A DNA stretch of 64,000 nucleotides from Dechloromonas sp. Dech2017 (GCA_009469585.1 SSXW01000004.1:124001-188000); one strand, 5' to 3'. Numbered from the stretch's first letter, positions 40,206 through 49,443 are shown. The notes: generated by a model not told the origin, from the sequence alone. Translations and numbers: made by a program.

Positions 40206-41432
40206 ATGCCCGTCAATTACGCCACCCCCGCTGCCGATCAACTCCTGCCGGTGGCCGGTGTCCGCCTCGGCGTCGCCCAGGCCGAGATCCGCAAGAAGAA
40301 CCGCCGCGACCTGACGCTGGTCGCCCTCGACGCCGGGTGCACGGTGGCCGGCGTGTTTACCCAGAACCGCTTCTGCGCGGCGCCGGTCCAGCTGTGCCGC
40401 GACCATCTCGCCGGCGGCCGGGAGATCCGGGCGCTGGTCATCAACACCGGCATCGCCAACGCCGGCACCGGTGAGCCCGGACGGCAGACGGCATCGGCCA
40501 GTTGCCGGGCGGTGGCCGACCGGCTCGGCATCGCCGCCGAACAGGTGCTGCCCTTCTCGACCGGCGTCATCCTCGAACCGCTGCCGGTCGACCGCCTGGC
40601 GGCCGGTCTGCCGGCTGCCCAGGCCGATCTCAAGGCCGACAACTGGCACGCCGCGGCGCACGCCATCATGACCACCGACACCGTCGCCAAGGCGGCGTCG
40701 CGGACTGTCGCGGTCAACGGCAAAAAAGTGACGATTTCGGGAATTTCCAAGGGCGCCGGCATGATCAAGCCGAACATGGCGACCATGCTCGGCTTCCTGG
40801 CCACCGACGCCGGCATCGCCCAGCCGCTGCTCGACAAGCTGGTCAGGGAAGCGGCCGATGCCTCGTTCAACTGCATCACCGTCGATGGCGACACTTCGAC
40901 CAACGATTCCTTCGTGATGATCGCCACCGGCCAGTCCGGCGCCAGTTTCGCCGCCGAAGGCGACGCCGGCTGGGCCGAGGTCGGGGCCGCCATCGTCGCC
41001 GTCGCCGTCGAACTGGCCCAGGCCATCGTCCGTGACGGCGAAGGGGCGACCAAGTTCATCACCGTCGCCGTGCAGGGCGGCAAGGATGTCGAGGAATGCC
41101 GGAAAGTCGGCTACGCCATCGGCCACTCGCCGCTGGTCAAGACCGCCTTCTTCGCCTCCGACCCCAACCTCGGCCGCATCCTGGCCGCCGTCGGCTACGC
41201 CGGCATCGCCGACCTCGACGTCGATGGCGTCCGCGTCTGGCTCGACGATGTGCTGGTCGCCGAGAACGGCGGCCGCGCCGCCGCCTACCGCGAGGAGGAC
41301 GGGGCCCGCATCATGGCCCAGGCCGAAATCACCGTGCGCGTCGATCTCGGCCGCGGCACGGCGCAGGCCAGTGTCTACACCTGCGATTTTTCCTACGACT
41401 ACGTGAAGATCAACGCGGACTACCGCAGCTGA
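40206..41432 (+). CDS. argJ: Bifunctional ornithine acetyltransferase / N-acetylglutamate synthase ArgJ
   Basis: 408 residues from ATG 40206. Ntn-hydrolase-like enzyme that cleaves itself at A192-T193 in [14 protein letters not shown] to give alpha and beta chains. [21 protein letters not shown] and DGDTSTNDS are conserved substrate-site segments. It recycles the acetyl group from N-acetylornithine to glutamate in arginine synthesis. The nucleophile threonine is present. Confidence 0.96.
   Translation: MPVNYATPAADQLLPVAGVRLGVAQAEIRKKNRRDLTLVALDAGCTVAGVFTQNRFCAAPVQLCRDHLAGGREIRALVINTGIANAGTGEPGRQTASASCRAVADRLGIAAEQVLPFSTGVILEPLPVDRLAAGLPAAQADLKADNWHAAAHAIMTTDTVAKAASRTVAVNGKKVTISGISKGAGMIKPNMATMLGFLATDAGIAQPLLDKLVREAADASFNCITVDGDTSTNDSFVMIATGQSGASFAAEGDAGWAEVGAAIVAVAVELAQAIVRDGEGATKFITVAVQGGKDVEECRKVGYAIGHSPLVKTAFFASDPNLGRILAAVGYAGIADLDVDGVRVWLDDVLVAENGGRAAAYREEDGARIMAQAEITVRVDLGRGTAQASVYTCDFSYDYVKINADYRS
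40709..40739 (+). repeat. Possible dispersed motif copy H (inside argJ)
   Basis: CGCGGTCAACGGCAAAAAAG followed by TGACGATTTCG. The encoded [12 protein letters not shown] is natural for ArgJ, so the match may be partly chance. Confidence 0.3.
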
Positions 41433-41460
41433 TCGGGGCCACAGCGACCGGGAGCGTGCC

Positions 41461-42612
41461 GTGACCGACATCCGCCGCGACCTGGCCCGCAACACGCTGG
41501 CCATCCTCTGCATCCTCGGGCTGATCGGCCTCAGCCTGTGGGTGCTGCAGCCTTTCCTGGCGGCCGGCGTGTGGGCGGCGATGATCGTCGTCGCCACCTG
41601 GCCCCTGCTCGAATCGCTGGAAACCCGGCTGGGTGGGCGGCGCACGCCGGCCGTGGCGATCATGACGCTGGCCATGCTGCTCCTGCTGGTGCTGCCGCTG
41701 TGGCTGGCCATCGATACCATCGTCGAGCATGCCGGGCAGTTGACCGCGGCCGGCCAGTCGCTGGCCACCAACGGCCTGCCCCTGCCGCCGGCCTGGGTGA
41801 AGGCCCTGCCCCTGGTCGGCGAGCGCCTCGATGTGGCCTGGACGCAGCTGGCAGCGAGCGGCACCAGCGGCGTCGTCGCCAAGGTGACGCCCTACGCGGC
41901 CAAGGCCGGCAAGTGGGCGCTGGCCCAGGTCGGCGGCCTGGGCGGCATGCTGATCCAGTTCCTGCTCGTCGTCACCCTGTCGGCCATCCTCTACTCGACC
42001 GGCGAGCAGGGGGCGCGGCTGGTCCGTCGCTTCGGCCGCCGGCTGGCCGGCGAGCGCGGCGAGAATGCGATGGTCCTGGCCGGCCAGGCGATCCGCGGCG
42101 TGGCGCTCGGCGTCGGCGTCACCGCCCTCGTCCAGACGGTGCTCGGCGGCATTGGCCTGGCCGTCGCCGGCGTGCCCTTCGCCGCGCTGCTCTCGGCGGT
42201 GATGCTGATGCTGTGCATCGCCCAGATCGGGCCAATGCTGATCCTGCTGCCCGCCGTCGGCTGGATGTACTGGAGCGGCGACACCGGCTGGGCGACCTTC
42301 CTGCTGGTGTGGAGCCTGGTCGTCGGCACCCTCGACAATTTTCTGCGCCCGATGCTCATCAAGCGCGGCGCCGACCTGCCGCTGATGCTGATTTTCGCCG
42401 GCGTCATCGGCGGCATGTTCGGCTTCGGGCTGATCGGCATCTTCGTCGGGCCAGTGGTGCTGGCCGTGACCTGGACGCTGATGCTGGCCTGGATCGAGGA
42501 CGCGCTGGGCAAGGAGCCGGTCGACCCTGCGCCGGCCGAAGCGCCGCCGCCGGCCGCCCCGCCGGCCTCAGAGCCGGCGCAGCCGGATCATCCGGAACCA
42601 GCCGCCGGCTAA
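41461..42612 (+). CDS. PerM/YdiK-type permease (AI-2E transporter superfamily)
   Basis: 383 residues from a GTG at 41461. About eight TM helices in the family pattern: LGLIGLSLWVLQPFLAAGVWAAMIVVATWPLLESL near the N-terminus, a soluble segment, and the C-terminal KRGADLPLMLIFAGVIGGMFGFGLIGIFVGPVVLAV. Members export small molecules or ions; substrate not predictable. The C-terminal tail is Pro/Ala/Glu-rich and its last 45 bp overlap the methyltransferase on the other strand. Confidence 0.85.
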   Translation: MTDIRRDLARNTLAILCILGLIGLSLWVLQPFLAAGVWAAMIVVATWPLLESLETRLGGRRTPAVAIMTLAMLLLLVLPLWLAIDTIVEHAGQLTAAGQSLATNGLPLPPAWVKALPLVGERLDVAWTQLAASGTSGVVAKVTPYAAKAGKWALAQVGGLGGMLIQFLLVVTLSAILYSTGEQGARLVRRFGRRLAGERGENAMVLAGQAIRGVALGVGVTALVQTVLGGIGLAVAGVPFAALLSAVMLMLCIAQIGPMLILLPAVGWMYWSGDTGWATFLLVWSLVVGTLDNFLRPMLIKRGADLPLMLIFAGVIGGMFGFGLIGIFVGPVVLAVTWTLMLAWIEDALGKEPVDPAPAEAPPPAAPPASEPAQPDHPEPAAG

Positions 42613-43161
42613 GGCCGGCTGGTCGTCCTCGATGGCCAGGCCGGGGGCGGCCCCGAGCACTTCCTCGAAAACCACGTCGAGCCGGGTGGCGACCCGGCGT
42701 AGCAGCGGATTGGCCAGCCGGCGTAGCAGGGCGGGCTGGCCGCGGCGCAGGAACTTGTCGAAAACCAGCACCTGGCCGCCGCTCCTGACCACCCGGGAAA
42801 TCTCGGAAAAGCAGCGCTCCGGCTCGGGCACTACGGCCAGGATCAGGTGCAGCACCGCCGCATCGACGCTGGCGTCGGCCAGCGGCAGGCGCTGGGCGTC
42901 GCCCTGCACCGGCAGGAAATCGAGCGTCGCGGTGCGGGGCAGGGCGCGGCGCAGCATGGAGCGGTTGAGGTCGAGGCCGAGGTACTGGTGTTGCGGTGGC
43001 AGGTGGGGCAAATCGAGTCCGGTGCCGACGCCGGCCAGCAGCACCCGGCCGGGCGCCGGTGCGAGGGCGGCCAGGCTGCGCCGGCGAGCGGCCTGCGTGG
43101 CGCGGGCGATGGTCGGGTCGTAGAACGGCGCGATCAGCGTGTAGCTGTGCTTCAGGCTCAA
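42568..43161 (-). CDS. Class I SAM-dependent methyltransferase, phospholipid-methyltransferase-like
   Basis: 197 residues from ATG 43161 ([15 protein letters not shown]). Motif I is [15 protein letters not shown] (about 40) with motif [12 protein letters not shown] and motif [18 protein letters not shown]. The overall pattern resembles UbiE/PmtA-type enzymes. The usual motif I Gly-x-Gly-x-Gly is modified to AGVGTG but remains functional-looking. The substrate is unknown; a lipid head group is a reasonable guess. A GTGAAC-N5-GTTCAC inverted repeat lies upstream. Confidence 0.75.
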   Translation of the reverse strand: MSLKHSYTLIAPFYDPTIARATQAARRRSLAALAPAPGRVLLAGVGTGLDLPHLPPQHQYLGLDLNRSMLRRALPRTATLDFLPVQGDAQRLPLADASVDAAVLHLILAVVPEPERCFSEISRVVRSGGQVLVFDKFLRRGQPALLRRLANPLLRRVATRLDVVFEEVLGAAPGLAIEDDQPALAGGWFRMIRLRRL

Positions 43162-43205
43162 GACGGGCTCAGGGCCGGTGAATTATTCGGGCGCGGGGAG
43201 CGGGC

Positions 43206-43222
43206 GTGAACAAATAGTTCAC
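43206..43222. promoter_or_regulatory. Inverted repeat upstream of the methyltransferase gene
   Basis: GTGAAC-AAATA-GTTCAC, a perfect 6-bp dyad between the apaG stop and the methyltransferase start (minus strand). Size and spacing suit a dimeric repressor site; no U-run supports termination. Confidence 0.35.
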
Positions 43223-43228
43223 AGGCTC

Positions 43229-43612
43229 TCAGTGCAGGGCGCGCGGGATGGCCAGCACGAATTCCGGGATCTCGGCGTCGAAGTGGGTGCCGTCCTCGGC
43301 CACCATCTGGTAGGTACCTTTCATCGTGCCGATCGGCGTCGTCATCGACGAGCCGCTGGTGTAGCGGAAGCTCTCGCCGGGCTGCAGCAGCGGCTGCTTG
43401 CCGACGACGCCGAGGCCGCGCACTTCCTGGATCTCGTTGTTGCCGTCGGTGATGATCCAGTGGCGCGACACCAGCTGGGCCGGCACGCTGCCGCGGTTGG
43501 TGATGGTGATGGTGTAGGCGAAGACGTAGCGGTCGTTCTCCGGATCGGACTGGTCGGGAATGAACTGCGGCATGGGCTGGATTTCGATTCGGTACTTGTC
43601 GGTGTCGGGCAT
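43229..43612 (-). CDS. apaG: ApaG family protein (Co2+/Mg2+ efflux-associated)
   Basis: 127 residues, the usual length. Fibronectin type III-like fold with [31 protein letters not shown] and the glycine-rich [23 protein letters not shown] that define the family. The biochemical role is not settled; genetic data in enterobacteria link it to metal efflux and apaH. It is divergent from rpe with 36 bp between start codons. Confidence 0.95.
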   Translation of the reverse strand: MPDTDKYRIEIQPMPQFIPDQSDPENDRYVFAYTITITNRGSVPAQLVSRHWIITDGNNEIQEVRGLGVVGKQPLLQPGESFRYTSGSSMTTPIGTMKGTYQMVAEDGTHFDAEIPEFVLAIPRALH

Positions 43613-43648
43613 GGGATAATTTCGTCTGTTCTTGTTCAGGAAAACATC

Positions 43649-44362
43649 ATGTCAGCCAAGGATTTCATCATCGCCCCGAGCATTCTCTCGGCCAATTTCG
43701 CCAAGCTCGGCGAGGAAGTGTCCAACGTCATCGCTTCGGGCGCCGACTGGATCCACTTCGACGTGATGGACAACCATTATGTTCCCAACCTGACCATAGG
43801 GCCACTGGTCTGCGCCGCGATCCGGCCGTGTACCAGCGCGCCGATCGACGTGCACCTGATGGTCAAGCCGGTCGACCGCATCATCCCCGACTTCATCAAG
43901 GCCGGCGCCAACATCATCACCTTCCACCCGGAAGCCAGCGAACACATCGACCGCAGCCTCTCGCTGATCCGCGACGGCGGCTGCCAGGGCGGCCTCGTCT
44001 TCAACCCGGCCACCCCGCTGGCCTACCTGGATTACGTGCTCGACAAGATTGACGTCGTGCTGCTGATGAGCGTCAACCCCGGCTTCGGCGGCCAGAAATT
44101 CATCCCCGGCACGCTGGCCAAGGCGAAACAGGCCCGCGCCAGGCTCGACGCCTACGAACGGGAGACCGGCCGGCGCATCCGCCTCGAGATCGACGGCGGC
44201 GTGAACGTCAGCAACATCGCCGACATCGCCCGCGCCGGCGTCGACGCCTTCGTCGCCGGCTCGGCCGTCTATGGCGCCGGGAAGGATGGCGACCCGCATC
44301 GCTATGACACGATCATCGCGGCGCTGCGTGCTGAACTGCAGGATCAAGGATCCAGTTGTTAG
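43649..44362 (+). CDS. rpe: Ribulose-phosphate 3-epimerase
   Basis: 237 residues from ATG 43649 ([21 protein letters not shown]). TIM barrel with the family signatures [24 protein letters not shown]-type [26 protein letters not shown] and [10 protein letters not shown]. It interconverts ribulose 5-phosphate and xylulose 5-phosphate. The last residues, DQGSSC, are encoded by the start of the family B repeat, so the natural C-terminus has been altered by its insertion. Confidence 0.96.
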   Translation: MSAKDFIIAPSILSANFAKLGEEVSNVIASGADWIHFDVMDNHYVPNLTIGPLVCAAIRPCTSAPIDVHLMVKPVDRIIPDFIKAGANIITFHPEASEHIDRSLSLIRDGGCQGGLVFNPATPLAYLDYVLDKIDVVLLMSVNPGFGGQKFIPGTLAKAKQARARLDAYERETGRRIRLEIDGGVNVSNIADIARAGVDAFVAGSAVYGAGKDGDPHRYDTIIAALRAELQDQGSSC

Positions 44363-44437
44363 GATCGAGTGAAAACCGATCAGTCTCCACAGCCGCCGCC
44401 TTTACTTGATCCTAATAGCTAACAACTCGATCCTGAA
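44339..44437. repeat. Inverted-repeat family B, copy 2 (rpe-gph gap)
   Basis: Left AGGATCAAGGATCCAGTTGT (44340-44359), continued TAGGATCGAG; right CTTGATCCTAATAGCTAACA (44405-44424), continued ACTCGATCCTG. The arms are imperfect inverted repeats sharing AGTTGTTAG and AGGATC. It ends directly at the gph start and begins inside the rpe coding sequence. Confidence 0.7.
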
Positions 44438-45118
44438 ATGATCTTCCACTCAGTCACTTTCGACCTCGACGGCACGCTGCTCGACACCATCGCCGACCTG
44501 GCCGAGGGTTGCCGACTGATGCTCGACGAAATCGGCGCCCCGCCGCGCAGCCCGGTCGAGGTGCACAGCTTCGTCGGCAAGGGCATGGCGGTGCTCGTCG
44601 AGCGCTGCCTGACGCACGACCGGCCGCCGGGCGCCGAGCAGTTGCAGGTGGCGATCGCCTCCTTCCAGCGCCACTATGCCGCGGTCAACGGGAAATTTTG
44701 CCGAATTTACCAAAACGTCGTGCCCGGGCTGGATGCCTGGCAGGCGAGCGGCGTCAAGATGGGCGTCGTCACCAACAAGCCGGCGATGTTCACCGAGGCG
44801 CTGCTCGAGCGCATGGGCCTGGCCGGCTATTTCGACGTGATCGTCTCCGGCGACACCACACCGCACAAGAAGCCGCATCCCGAGCCCATCCTCCACGCCT
44901 GCCGCCTGTTCGGCGTGCCGCCGCGCCGCAACCTGCACGTCGGCGACTCGGCAAACGACATCCTGGCCGCCCGCGCCGCCGGTTCGCCGGCCTTCTGCGT
45001 GCCCTACGGCTACAACGAGGGCAAGCCGGTGGACAGTGCCGATTGCGATGCGCTAGTATCCGACCTGCTCGCCGCCTACCGGCAAGCCCTTACTTTTCAA
45101 GACCTCCCGAACAAATGA
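44438..45118 (+). CDS. gph: Phosphoglycolate phosphatase
   Basis: 226 residues. HAD hydrolase with motif I FDLDGTLLDT, motif II VVTNKP, and motifs III/IV HKKPHPEPILHAC and VGDSANDILAARAAG. It dephosphorylates 2-phosphoglycolate. The rpe-gph-trpE order is common in proteobacteria. The segment VNGKFCRIYQN is encoded by a dispersed-motif copy. The 3' end carries a candidate trp promoter, and the last codon overlaps the trp leader peptide start. Confidence 0.93.
   Translation: MIFHSVTFDLDGTLLDTIADLAEGCRLMLDEIGAPPRSPVEVHSFVGKGMAVLVERCLTHDRPPGAEQLQVAIASFQRHYAAVNGKFCRIYQNVVPGLDAWQASGVKMGVVTNKPAMFTEALLERMGLAGYFDVIVSGDTTPHKKPHPEPILHACRLFGVPPRRNLHVGDSANDILAARAAGSPAFCVPYGYNEGKPVDSADCDALVSDLLAAYRQALTFQDLPNK
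44681..44715 (+). repeat. Dispersed motif copy I (inside gph)
   Basis: GCGGTCAACGGGAAATTTTG followed by CCGAATTTACCAAAA. The codons GGG AAA TTT TGC CGA ATT stand out against GC-ending neighbours. Confidence 0.6.
45030..45059 (+). promoter_or_regulatory. Candidate trp leader promoter inside gph
   Basis: TGGACA (45030-45035, five of six to TTGACA), an 18-nt spacer and TAGTAT (45054-45059). It would start a transcript about 50 bases before the leader peptide. Confidence 0.5.
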
Positions 45119-45171
45119 CCCCTCTGCGACTCTGGCACGAATGGCACGGCTGGCGGCTCTGGCGCCGCTGA
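45115..45171 (+). CDS. trpL: trp operon leader peptide with four tryptophans
   Basis: An 18-residue frame, [18 protein letters not shown], whose ATG overlaps the gph stop (ATGA). Four of ten consecutive residues are tryptophan (codons at 45133, 45142, 45151 and 45160). It lies 71 bp upstream of trpE. Tryptophan is the rarest residue, so a chance run this dense immediately before trpE is unlikely. Ribosome stalling at the Trp codons when charged tRNA-Trp is scarce would control trpE, as in known attenuators. Too short for usual gene finding. Confidence 0.85.
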   Translation: MTPLRLWHEWHGWRLWRR

Positions 45172-45198
45172 TTCCCCTTGCCCGCGCCGCTCCGGCGC
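45154..45198 (+). promoter_or_regulatory. Candidate trp attenuator: competing hairpins
   Basis: CGGCGC (45193-45198) can pair with GCGCCG at 45184-45189 (loop CTC) or with an identical GCGCCG at 45162-45167 that overlaps the last Trp codon, so the two folds exclude each other. The distal hairpin lacks a U-run, so control may be at termination with Rho or at translation. Confidence 0.5.
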
Positions 45199-45241
45199 AC
45201 CGTACCCGACCGCAGCATCCCGTCATTTTCGAGGCTTCCCC

Positions 45242-46717
45242 ATGACCGAAACCGAATTCAACGCGCTCGCCGCGCAGGGCTACAACCGCATCCCGGTTAG
45301 CCTGGAAACCTTTGCCGACCTCGACACGCCGCTGTCGATCTACCTCAAGCTGGCCAACGCGCCCTACACCTACCTGCTCGAATCGGTGCAGGGCGGCGAG
45401 CGCTTCGGCCGCTATTCGATCATCGGCCTGGCCGCCCCGACGCGTCTCGTCGTCAACGGCCGGCAGGTGCTGGTGCTGACCGGCAACCGCATCGCCGAGC
45501 GCGACGACGAGACCAACCCGCTCGATTTCATCGGCCGCTTCATGGCCCGCTTCCGCGCTCCGCCGAGCAATGGGCTGCCGCGTTTCATCGGCGGCCTGGT
45601 CGGCTGCTTCGGCTACGACACCGTGCGCTACGTCGAAGAGAAGCTGGCCGCCGCCCATAAGCCGGACGCCATCGGCACGCCGGACATCGGCCTGCTGCTC
45701 TCGGAAGAAATCGCCGTCGTCGACAACCTGTCCGGCAAGCTGACGCTGATCGTCTATGCCGAGCCGGGTTTTCCCGGCGCTTACCAGAAGGCGCGGGCCC
45801 GCCTCAAGGAACTGCTCGCCCGCCTGCGCGCCCCGGTCAGCCTGCCGGCCGAACAGCCGGTGCATTCCGAGCCGGCGGTGTCGCTGTTCGGCGAGGAGGC
45901 CTTCAAGGCGGCCGTGCTCAAGGCCAAGGACTACATCACCGAGGGCGACATCATGCAGGTCGTGCTCTCGCAGCGTATGAGCAAGCCGTTCCGGGCCAGC
46001 CCGCTGGCGCTCTACCGCACGCTGCGCAGCCTGAACCCGTCGCCCTACATGTTCTACTTCGATTTCGAGGATTTCCATGTCGTCGGCGCCTCGCCGGAAA
46101 TCCTCGTCCGCCTCGAAGGCGAGCGCGTCACCGTGCGGCCGATCGCCGGCACCCGCAAGCGCGGGGCGACGCCGGAAGAAGACGCGGCGCTGGCCGCCGA
46201 ACTGCTGGCCGACGAGAAGGAGCGCGCCGAGCACACCCAGCTCCTCGACCTCGGCCGCAACGACTGCGGCCGCGTCGCCCGCATCGGCAGCGTCAAGCTG
46301 ACCGAGAACATGATCGTCGAGCGCTACTCGCACGTCATGCACATCGTCTCCAACGTCGAGGGCAGGCTGCAACCCGGGCTGGATGCGCTCGACGTGCTCA
46401 AGGCGACCTTCCCGGCCGGCACCGTGTCCGGCGCGCCGAAGATCCGGGCCATGGAAATCATCGACGAGATGGAGCCGGTCAAGCGCGGCATCTACGCCGG
46501 CGCCGTCGGCTACCTCGGCTTCAACGGCGACATGGACGTCGCCATCGCCATCCGCACCGGGGTCATCAAGGACGGCCAGCTGCACGTCCAGGCCGGCGCC
46601 GGCATCGTCGCCGACTCCGACCCCCAGGCCGAATGGGAAGAAACCCGCAACAAGGCCCGCGCCGTGCTGCGCGCCGCCGAACTGGCGGAGCAGGGGCTGG
46701 ATACCCGCTTCGACTGA
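45242..46717 (+). CDS. trpE: Anthranilate synthase component I
   Basis: 491 residues from ATG 45242. Chorismate-binding enzyme: N-terminal feedback-site region [19 protein letters not shown] (the LLES motif for tryptophan inhibition), central [11 protein letters not shown], and C-terminal [39 protein letters not shown] and [10 protein letters not shown]. It makes anthranilate from chorismate with glutamine-derived ammonia from TrpG. Unusually, trpG lies 8.1 kb downstream beyond the glutamate-transport cluster. A leader peptide precedes it. Confidence 0.97.
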   Translation: MTETEFNALAAQGYNRIPVSLETFADLDTPLSIYLKLANAPYTYLLESVQGGERFGRYSIIGLAAPTRLVVNGRQVLVLTGNRIAERDDETNPLDFIGRFMARFRAPPSNGLPRFIGGLVGCFGYDTVRYVEEKLAAAHKPDAIGTPDIGLLLSEEIAVVDNLSGKLTLIVYAEPGFPGAYQKARARLKELLARLRAPVSLPAEQPVHSEPAVSLFGEEAFKAAVLKAKDYITEGDIMQVVLSQRMSKPFRASPLALYRTLRSLNPSPYMFYFDFEDFHVVGASPEILVRLEGERVTVRPIAGTRKRGATPEEDAALAAELLADEKERAEHTQLLDLGRNDCGRVARIGSVKLTENMIVERYSHVMHIVSNVEGRLQPGLDALDVLKATFPAGTVSGAPKIRAMEIIDEMEPVKRGIYAGAVGYLGFNGDMDVAIAIRTGVIKDGQLHVQAGAGIVADSDPQAEWEETRNKARAVLRAAELAEQGLDTRFD

Positions 46718-46751
46718 GCTGGGCAGCCGTCGCTCGCCAAGGTCATCCGCC

Positions 46752-46777
46752 AAGGCCGCCCATCAACGGGCGGCCTT
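46752..46777 (+). terminator. Terminator-like hairpin after trpE
   Basis: AAGGCCGCCC, loop ATCAAC, GGGCGGCCTT followed by CGTCTTT: a 10-bp stem with a weak T-rich tail. Confidence 0.7.
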
Positions 46778-46788
46778 CGTCTTTGCGG

Positions 46789-46826
46789 CTTTTCGATTTT
46801 GGCGCTTTTTTCCGGTCGACCGCGGC
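46789..46826 (-). repeat. Dispersed motif copy J (trpE-gltI region)
   Basis: On the reverse strand CGCGGTCGACCGGAAAAAAG followed by CGCCAAAATCGAAAAGC, the fullest match to the consensus and very close to copy F. Confidence 0.65.
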
Positions 46827-46860
46827 AATGGCCCGGGTGGTCGCCAGTGCGGCCGGGGTG

Positions 46861-46904
46861 TCGGAAATCCGATGGTGGTTTTTCGCCGGCTGACGGATTT
46901 CCGA
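46861..46904. promoter_or_regulatory. Two enhancer-like dyads upstream of the gltI sigma-54 promoter
   Basis: TCGG-AAAT-CCGA (46861-46872) and ACGG-ATTT-CCGA (46893-46904), 32 bp apart (about three helical turns), centred roughly 137 and 105 bp before the expected transcription start. The form resembles the TTCGG-N4-CCGAA site I recall for AauR of Pseudomonas. The matching regulator gene lies at 52318-53637. Confidence 0.6.
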
Positions 46905-46977
46905 CGGTTTTCCCGCCCGCTGGTCGCAAAACCCTTGAAAATCAAGGCGGCCAGGCAATGAATCAATTGCCCCAAGC

Positions 46978-46993
46978 TGGCACGTCCCCTGCA
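46978..46993 (+). promoter_or_regulatory. Sigma-54 promoter of gltIJKL
   Basis: TGGCACGTCCCCTGCA matches the -24/-12 consensus TGGCACG-N4-TTGCA at all but one defined base, with correct GG/GC spacing. It is 50 bp before the gltI ATG. Confidence 0.82.
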
Positions 46994-47042
46994 TAATAGG
47001 ACGCATCGAAGCCGCCCCGGCTTCTTTTCGACTGGAGACGAC

Positions 47043-47939
47043 ATGAACAAGATTGCCCTGGTTGCAGCCCTGACTACCGCCCTGAGCGCCGCCTCGCTGC
47101 CGGCCCACGCCCAGGAATCGCTGACCCTGAAGAAGATCAAGGAAACCGGCACGATCAGCCTCGGCCACCGCGAGTCCTCGATCCCGTTCTCCTACTACGA
47201 CGACAAGCAGCAGGTCATCGGCTACTCGCACGAGCTGATGCTGAAGGTGGTCGACGCCGTCCAGGCCGAACTGAAGATGCCCAAGATCAACACCAAGCTG
47301 CTGCCGGTGACCTCGGCCAACCGCATCACCCTGGTCCAGAACGGTTCGGTGGACATCGAGTGCGGCTCGACCACCAACAATCTCGAGCGCCAGAAGCAGG
47401 TCGGCTTCTCGACCACCATTTTCGTCATCGGCACCCGCCTGATGGTCAAGAAGACCTCCGGTATCAACGATTTCCCCGATCTCGCCGGCAAGAACGTGGT
47501 GACCACCGCCGGCACCACGTCCGAGCGCCTGATCCGCAAGATGAACGACGAAAAGAACATGGGGATGAACATCATCTCCGCCAAGGATCACGGCGAATCC
47601 TTCCTGACCCTGGAAACCGGCCGGGCTGTCGCCTTCATGATGGACGACGCGCTGCTCTACGGCGAAATGGCCAAGGCCAAGCGGCCCGGCGACTGGGCGG
47701 TGGTCGGCAAGGCCCAGTCCAAGGAGGCCTACGGCTGCATGCTGCGCAAGGACGACCCGGGCTTCAAGAAGGTGGTCGACGCGGCGCTGACCAAGGCGAT
47801 GACCTCCGGCGAAGCCGAGAAGATCTACGCCAAGTGGTTCATGAACCCGATTCCGCCCAAGGGCCTGAATCTCGGCATGCCGCTCTCCGACGAGATGAAG
47901 GAACTGTACAAGGCGCCCAACGACAAGGCTTTCGAATAA
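47043..47939 (+). CDS. gltI: Glutamate/aspartate ABC transporter periplasmic binding protein
   Basis: 298 residues. A signal peptide (cleavage near HAQ-E, residue 24) is followed by a type II periplasmic binding protein fold: KKIKETGTISLGHRESSIPFSYYDDKQQVIGYS, VDIECGSTTNNLERQ and SGINDFPDLAGKNVVTT. The pattern is that of GltI/AatJ, which bind L-glutamate and L-aspartate. It is the first gene of gltIJKL behind a sigma-54 promoter. A hairpin after the gene probably keeps its message abundant relative to the membrane subunits. Confidence 0.94.
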   Translation: MNKIALVAALTTALSAASLPAHAQESLTLKKIKETGTISLGHRESSIPFSYYDDKQQVIGYSHELMLKVVDAVQAELKMPKINTKLLPVTSANRITLVQNGSVDIECGSTTNNLERQKQVGFSTTIFVIGTRLMVKKTSGINDFPDLAGKNVVTTAGTTSERLIRKMNDEKNMGMNIISAKDHGESFLTLETGRAVAFMMDDALLYGEMAKAKRPGDWAVVGKAQSKEAYGCMLRKDDPGFKKVVDAALTKAMTSGEAEKIYAKWFMNPIPPKGLNLGMPLSDEMKELYKAPNDKAFE

Positions 47940-47960
47940 GGCGCAGGGGCTGATTGACGG

Positions 47961-47976
47961 GGCCGCCTTGGCGGCC
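47961..47976 (+). other. Intercistronic hairpin gltI-gltJ
   Basis: GGCCGCC-TT-GGCGGCC, a tight GC hairpin 24 bases before the gltJ AGGAGG; typical of 3'-end protection for abundant binding-protein mRNA. Confidence 0.5.
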
Positions 47977-48000
47977 TCGTCGTGGAATTAGGAGGGAGCC

Positions 48001-48738
48001 ATGACTTACCAATGGAACTGGGGTGTTTTCCTGCAGCCGAGCGCGACCGGCGACGACACCTACCTGGGCTGGATGTTCGCCGGCCTGAAGATGACGCTCG
48101 CCCTGTCGCTCAGCGCCTGGGTCGTCGCCCTGCTGCTCGGGGCGGTGGTCGGCGTGCTGCGCACCGTGCCCAACAAGACGCTGGCCGGGCTGGCCACGGC
48201 CTATGTCGAACTGTTTCGCAACATCCCGCTGCTCGTCCAGCTCTTCATCTGGTATTTCGTGCTCCCCGAACTGCTGCCGACTTCGCTGGGCGACGCCTTC
48301 AAGCAGTCGCACCCGGTGTTCCAGCAATTCCTCGCCTCCATGCTCTGCCTCGGGCTGTTTACCAGCGCCCGCGTCGCCGAGCAGGTGCGGGCCGGCATCA
48401 ATTCGCTGCCGCGCGGGCAGAAGAACGCCGGCCTGGCGCTCGGCCTGACCCTGCCGCAAACCTACCGCTTCGTGATGATGCCGATGGCCTTCCGGCTGAT
48501 CGTGCCGCCGCTCACCTCGGAATTCCTCAACATCTTCAAGAACTCCGCCGTCTGCTCCACCATCGGCCTCCTCGAACTGGCCGCCCAGGGCCGCCAGCTG
48601 GTCGATTACACCGCCCAGCCCTTCGAGTCCTTCATCGCCGTCACCGTCGCCTACATGGCGATCAACGTCATCGTCATGACCCTGATGAAGCGGGTCGAAG
48701 ACAAGGCCCGCGTGCCGGGCTACATGGGAGGCAAGTGA
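48001..48738 (+). CDS. gltJ: Glutamate/aspartate ABC transporter permease GltJ
   Basis: 245 residues behind AGGAGG. About five TM helices and the HisMQ/GlnP-type permease loop [55 protein letters not shown], which couples to the ATPase. The N-terminus [12 protein letters not shown] is typical of GltJ. It pairs with GltK. Confidence 0.94.
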   Translation: MTYQWNWGVFLQPSATGDDTYLGWMFAGLKMTLALSLSAWVVALLLGAVVGVLRTVPNKTLAGLATAYVELFRNIPLLVQLFIWYFVLPELLPTSLGDAFKQSHPVFQQFLASMLCLGLFTSARVAEQVRAGINSLPRGQKNAGLALGLTLPQTYRFVMMPMAFRLIVPPLTSEFLNIFKNSAVCSTIGLLELAAQGRQLVDYTAQPFESFIAVTVAYMAINVIVMTLMKRVEDKARVPGYMGGK

Positions 48739-48739
48739 C

Positions 48740-49420
48740 ATGTACGAATTCGACTGGTCTTCCATCCCCGGCGCCTTGCCCTTCCTGTGGGAAGGCATGG
48801 TCATCTCGCTCAAGATCACCTTTGCCGCGGTCGTCGTCGGCATCGTCTGGGGCACCCTGCTGGCCATGATGCGGCTGTCGGCCATCAAGCCGCTGTCGCT
48901 GTTCGCCGCCGGCTACGTCAACCTGTTCCGGGCCGTGCCGCTGGTCATGGTTCTGCTCTGGTTCTTCCTCATCGTGCCGCGTTTCATCGAGGAGCTGTTC
49001 AACATCCCGCCCGGCGTCGATCTCCGCCTGTCCTCGGCGATGATCGGCTTCGCCCTGTTCGAGTCGGCCTATTACTCGGAAATCATCCGGGCCGGCATCC
49101 AGAGCGTCCCCAAGGGCCAGATGGCCGCCTGCTCGGCGCTCGGCATGACCTACGGCCAGGCCATGCGCCTCGTCGTGCTGCCCCAGGCCTTCCGCAACAT
49201 GGTGCCGCTGCTGCTGACCCAGGCCATCATCCTCTTCCAGGATACCTCGCTGGTCTACGTCTCGGCCCTGGCCGACTTCTTCGGCGCCGCCTACAAGGTC
49301 GGTGACCGTGACGGCCGCCTGGTCGAGCTGCTGCTCTTCGCCGGTGCCGTCTATTTCGTGATCTGCTTCGCCGCTTCCAGCCTGGTCAAGCGCCTGCAGA
49401 AAAAATACCAGCTGGCCTGA
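48740..49420 (+). CDS. gltK: Glutamate/aspartate ABC transporter permease GltK
   Basis: 226 residues, starting one base after gltJ ends. N-terminus [20 protein letters not shown]; five TM helices; coupling loop [44 protein letters not shown]. It is the second membrane subunit of the importer. Confidence 0.94.
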   Translation: MYEFDWSSIPGALPFLWEGMVISLKITFAAVVVGIVWGTLLAMMRLSAIKPLSLFAAGYVNLFRAVPLVMVLLWFFLIVPRFIEELFNIPPGVDLRLSSAMIGFALFESAYYSEIIRAGIQSVPKGQMAACSALGMTYGQAMRLVVLPQAFRNMVPLLLTQAIILFQDTSLVYVSALADFFGAAYKVGDRDGRLVELLLFAGAVYFVICFAASSLVKRLQKKYQLA

Positions 49421-49443
49421 GTGCCGCCACCAAGGAGTCTTCC

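Larger units (their letters stand above)
46718..47042. other. 325-bp control region between trpE and gltI
   Basis: No gene seen. In order it holds a terminator hairpin (46752-46777), dispersed-motif copy J (46789-46826), two dyads suited to an enhancer-binding protein (46861-46872 and 46893-46904), a sigma-54 promoter (46978-46993) and the gltI leader. Confidence 0.8.
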
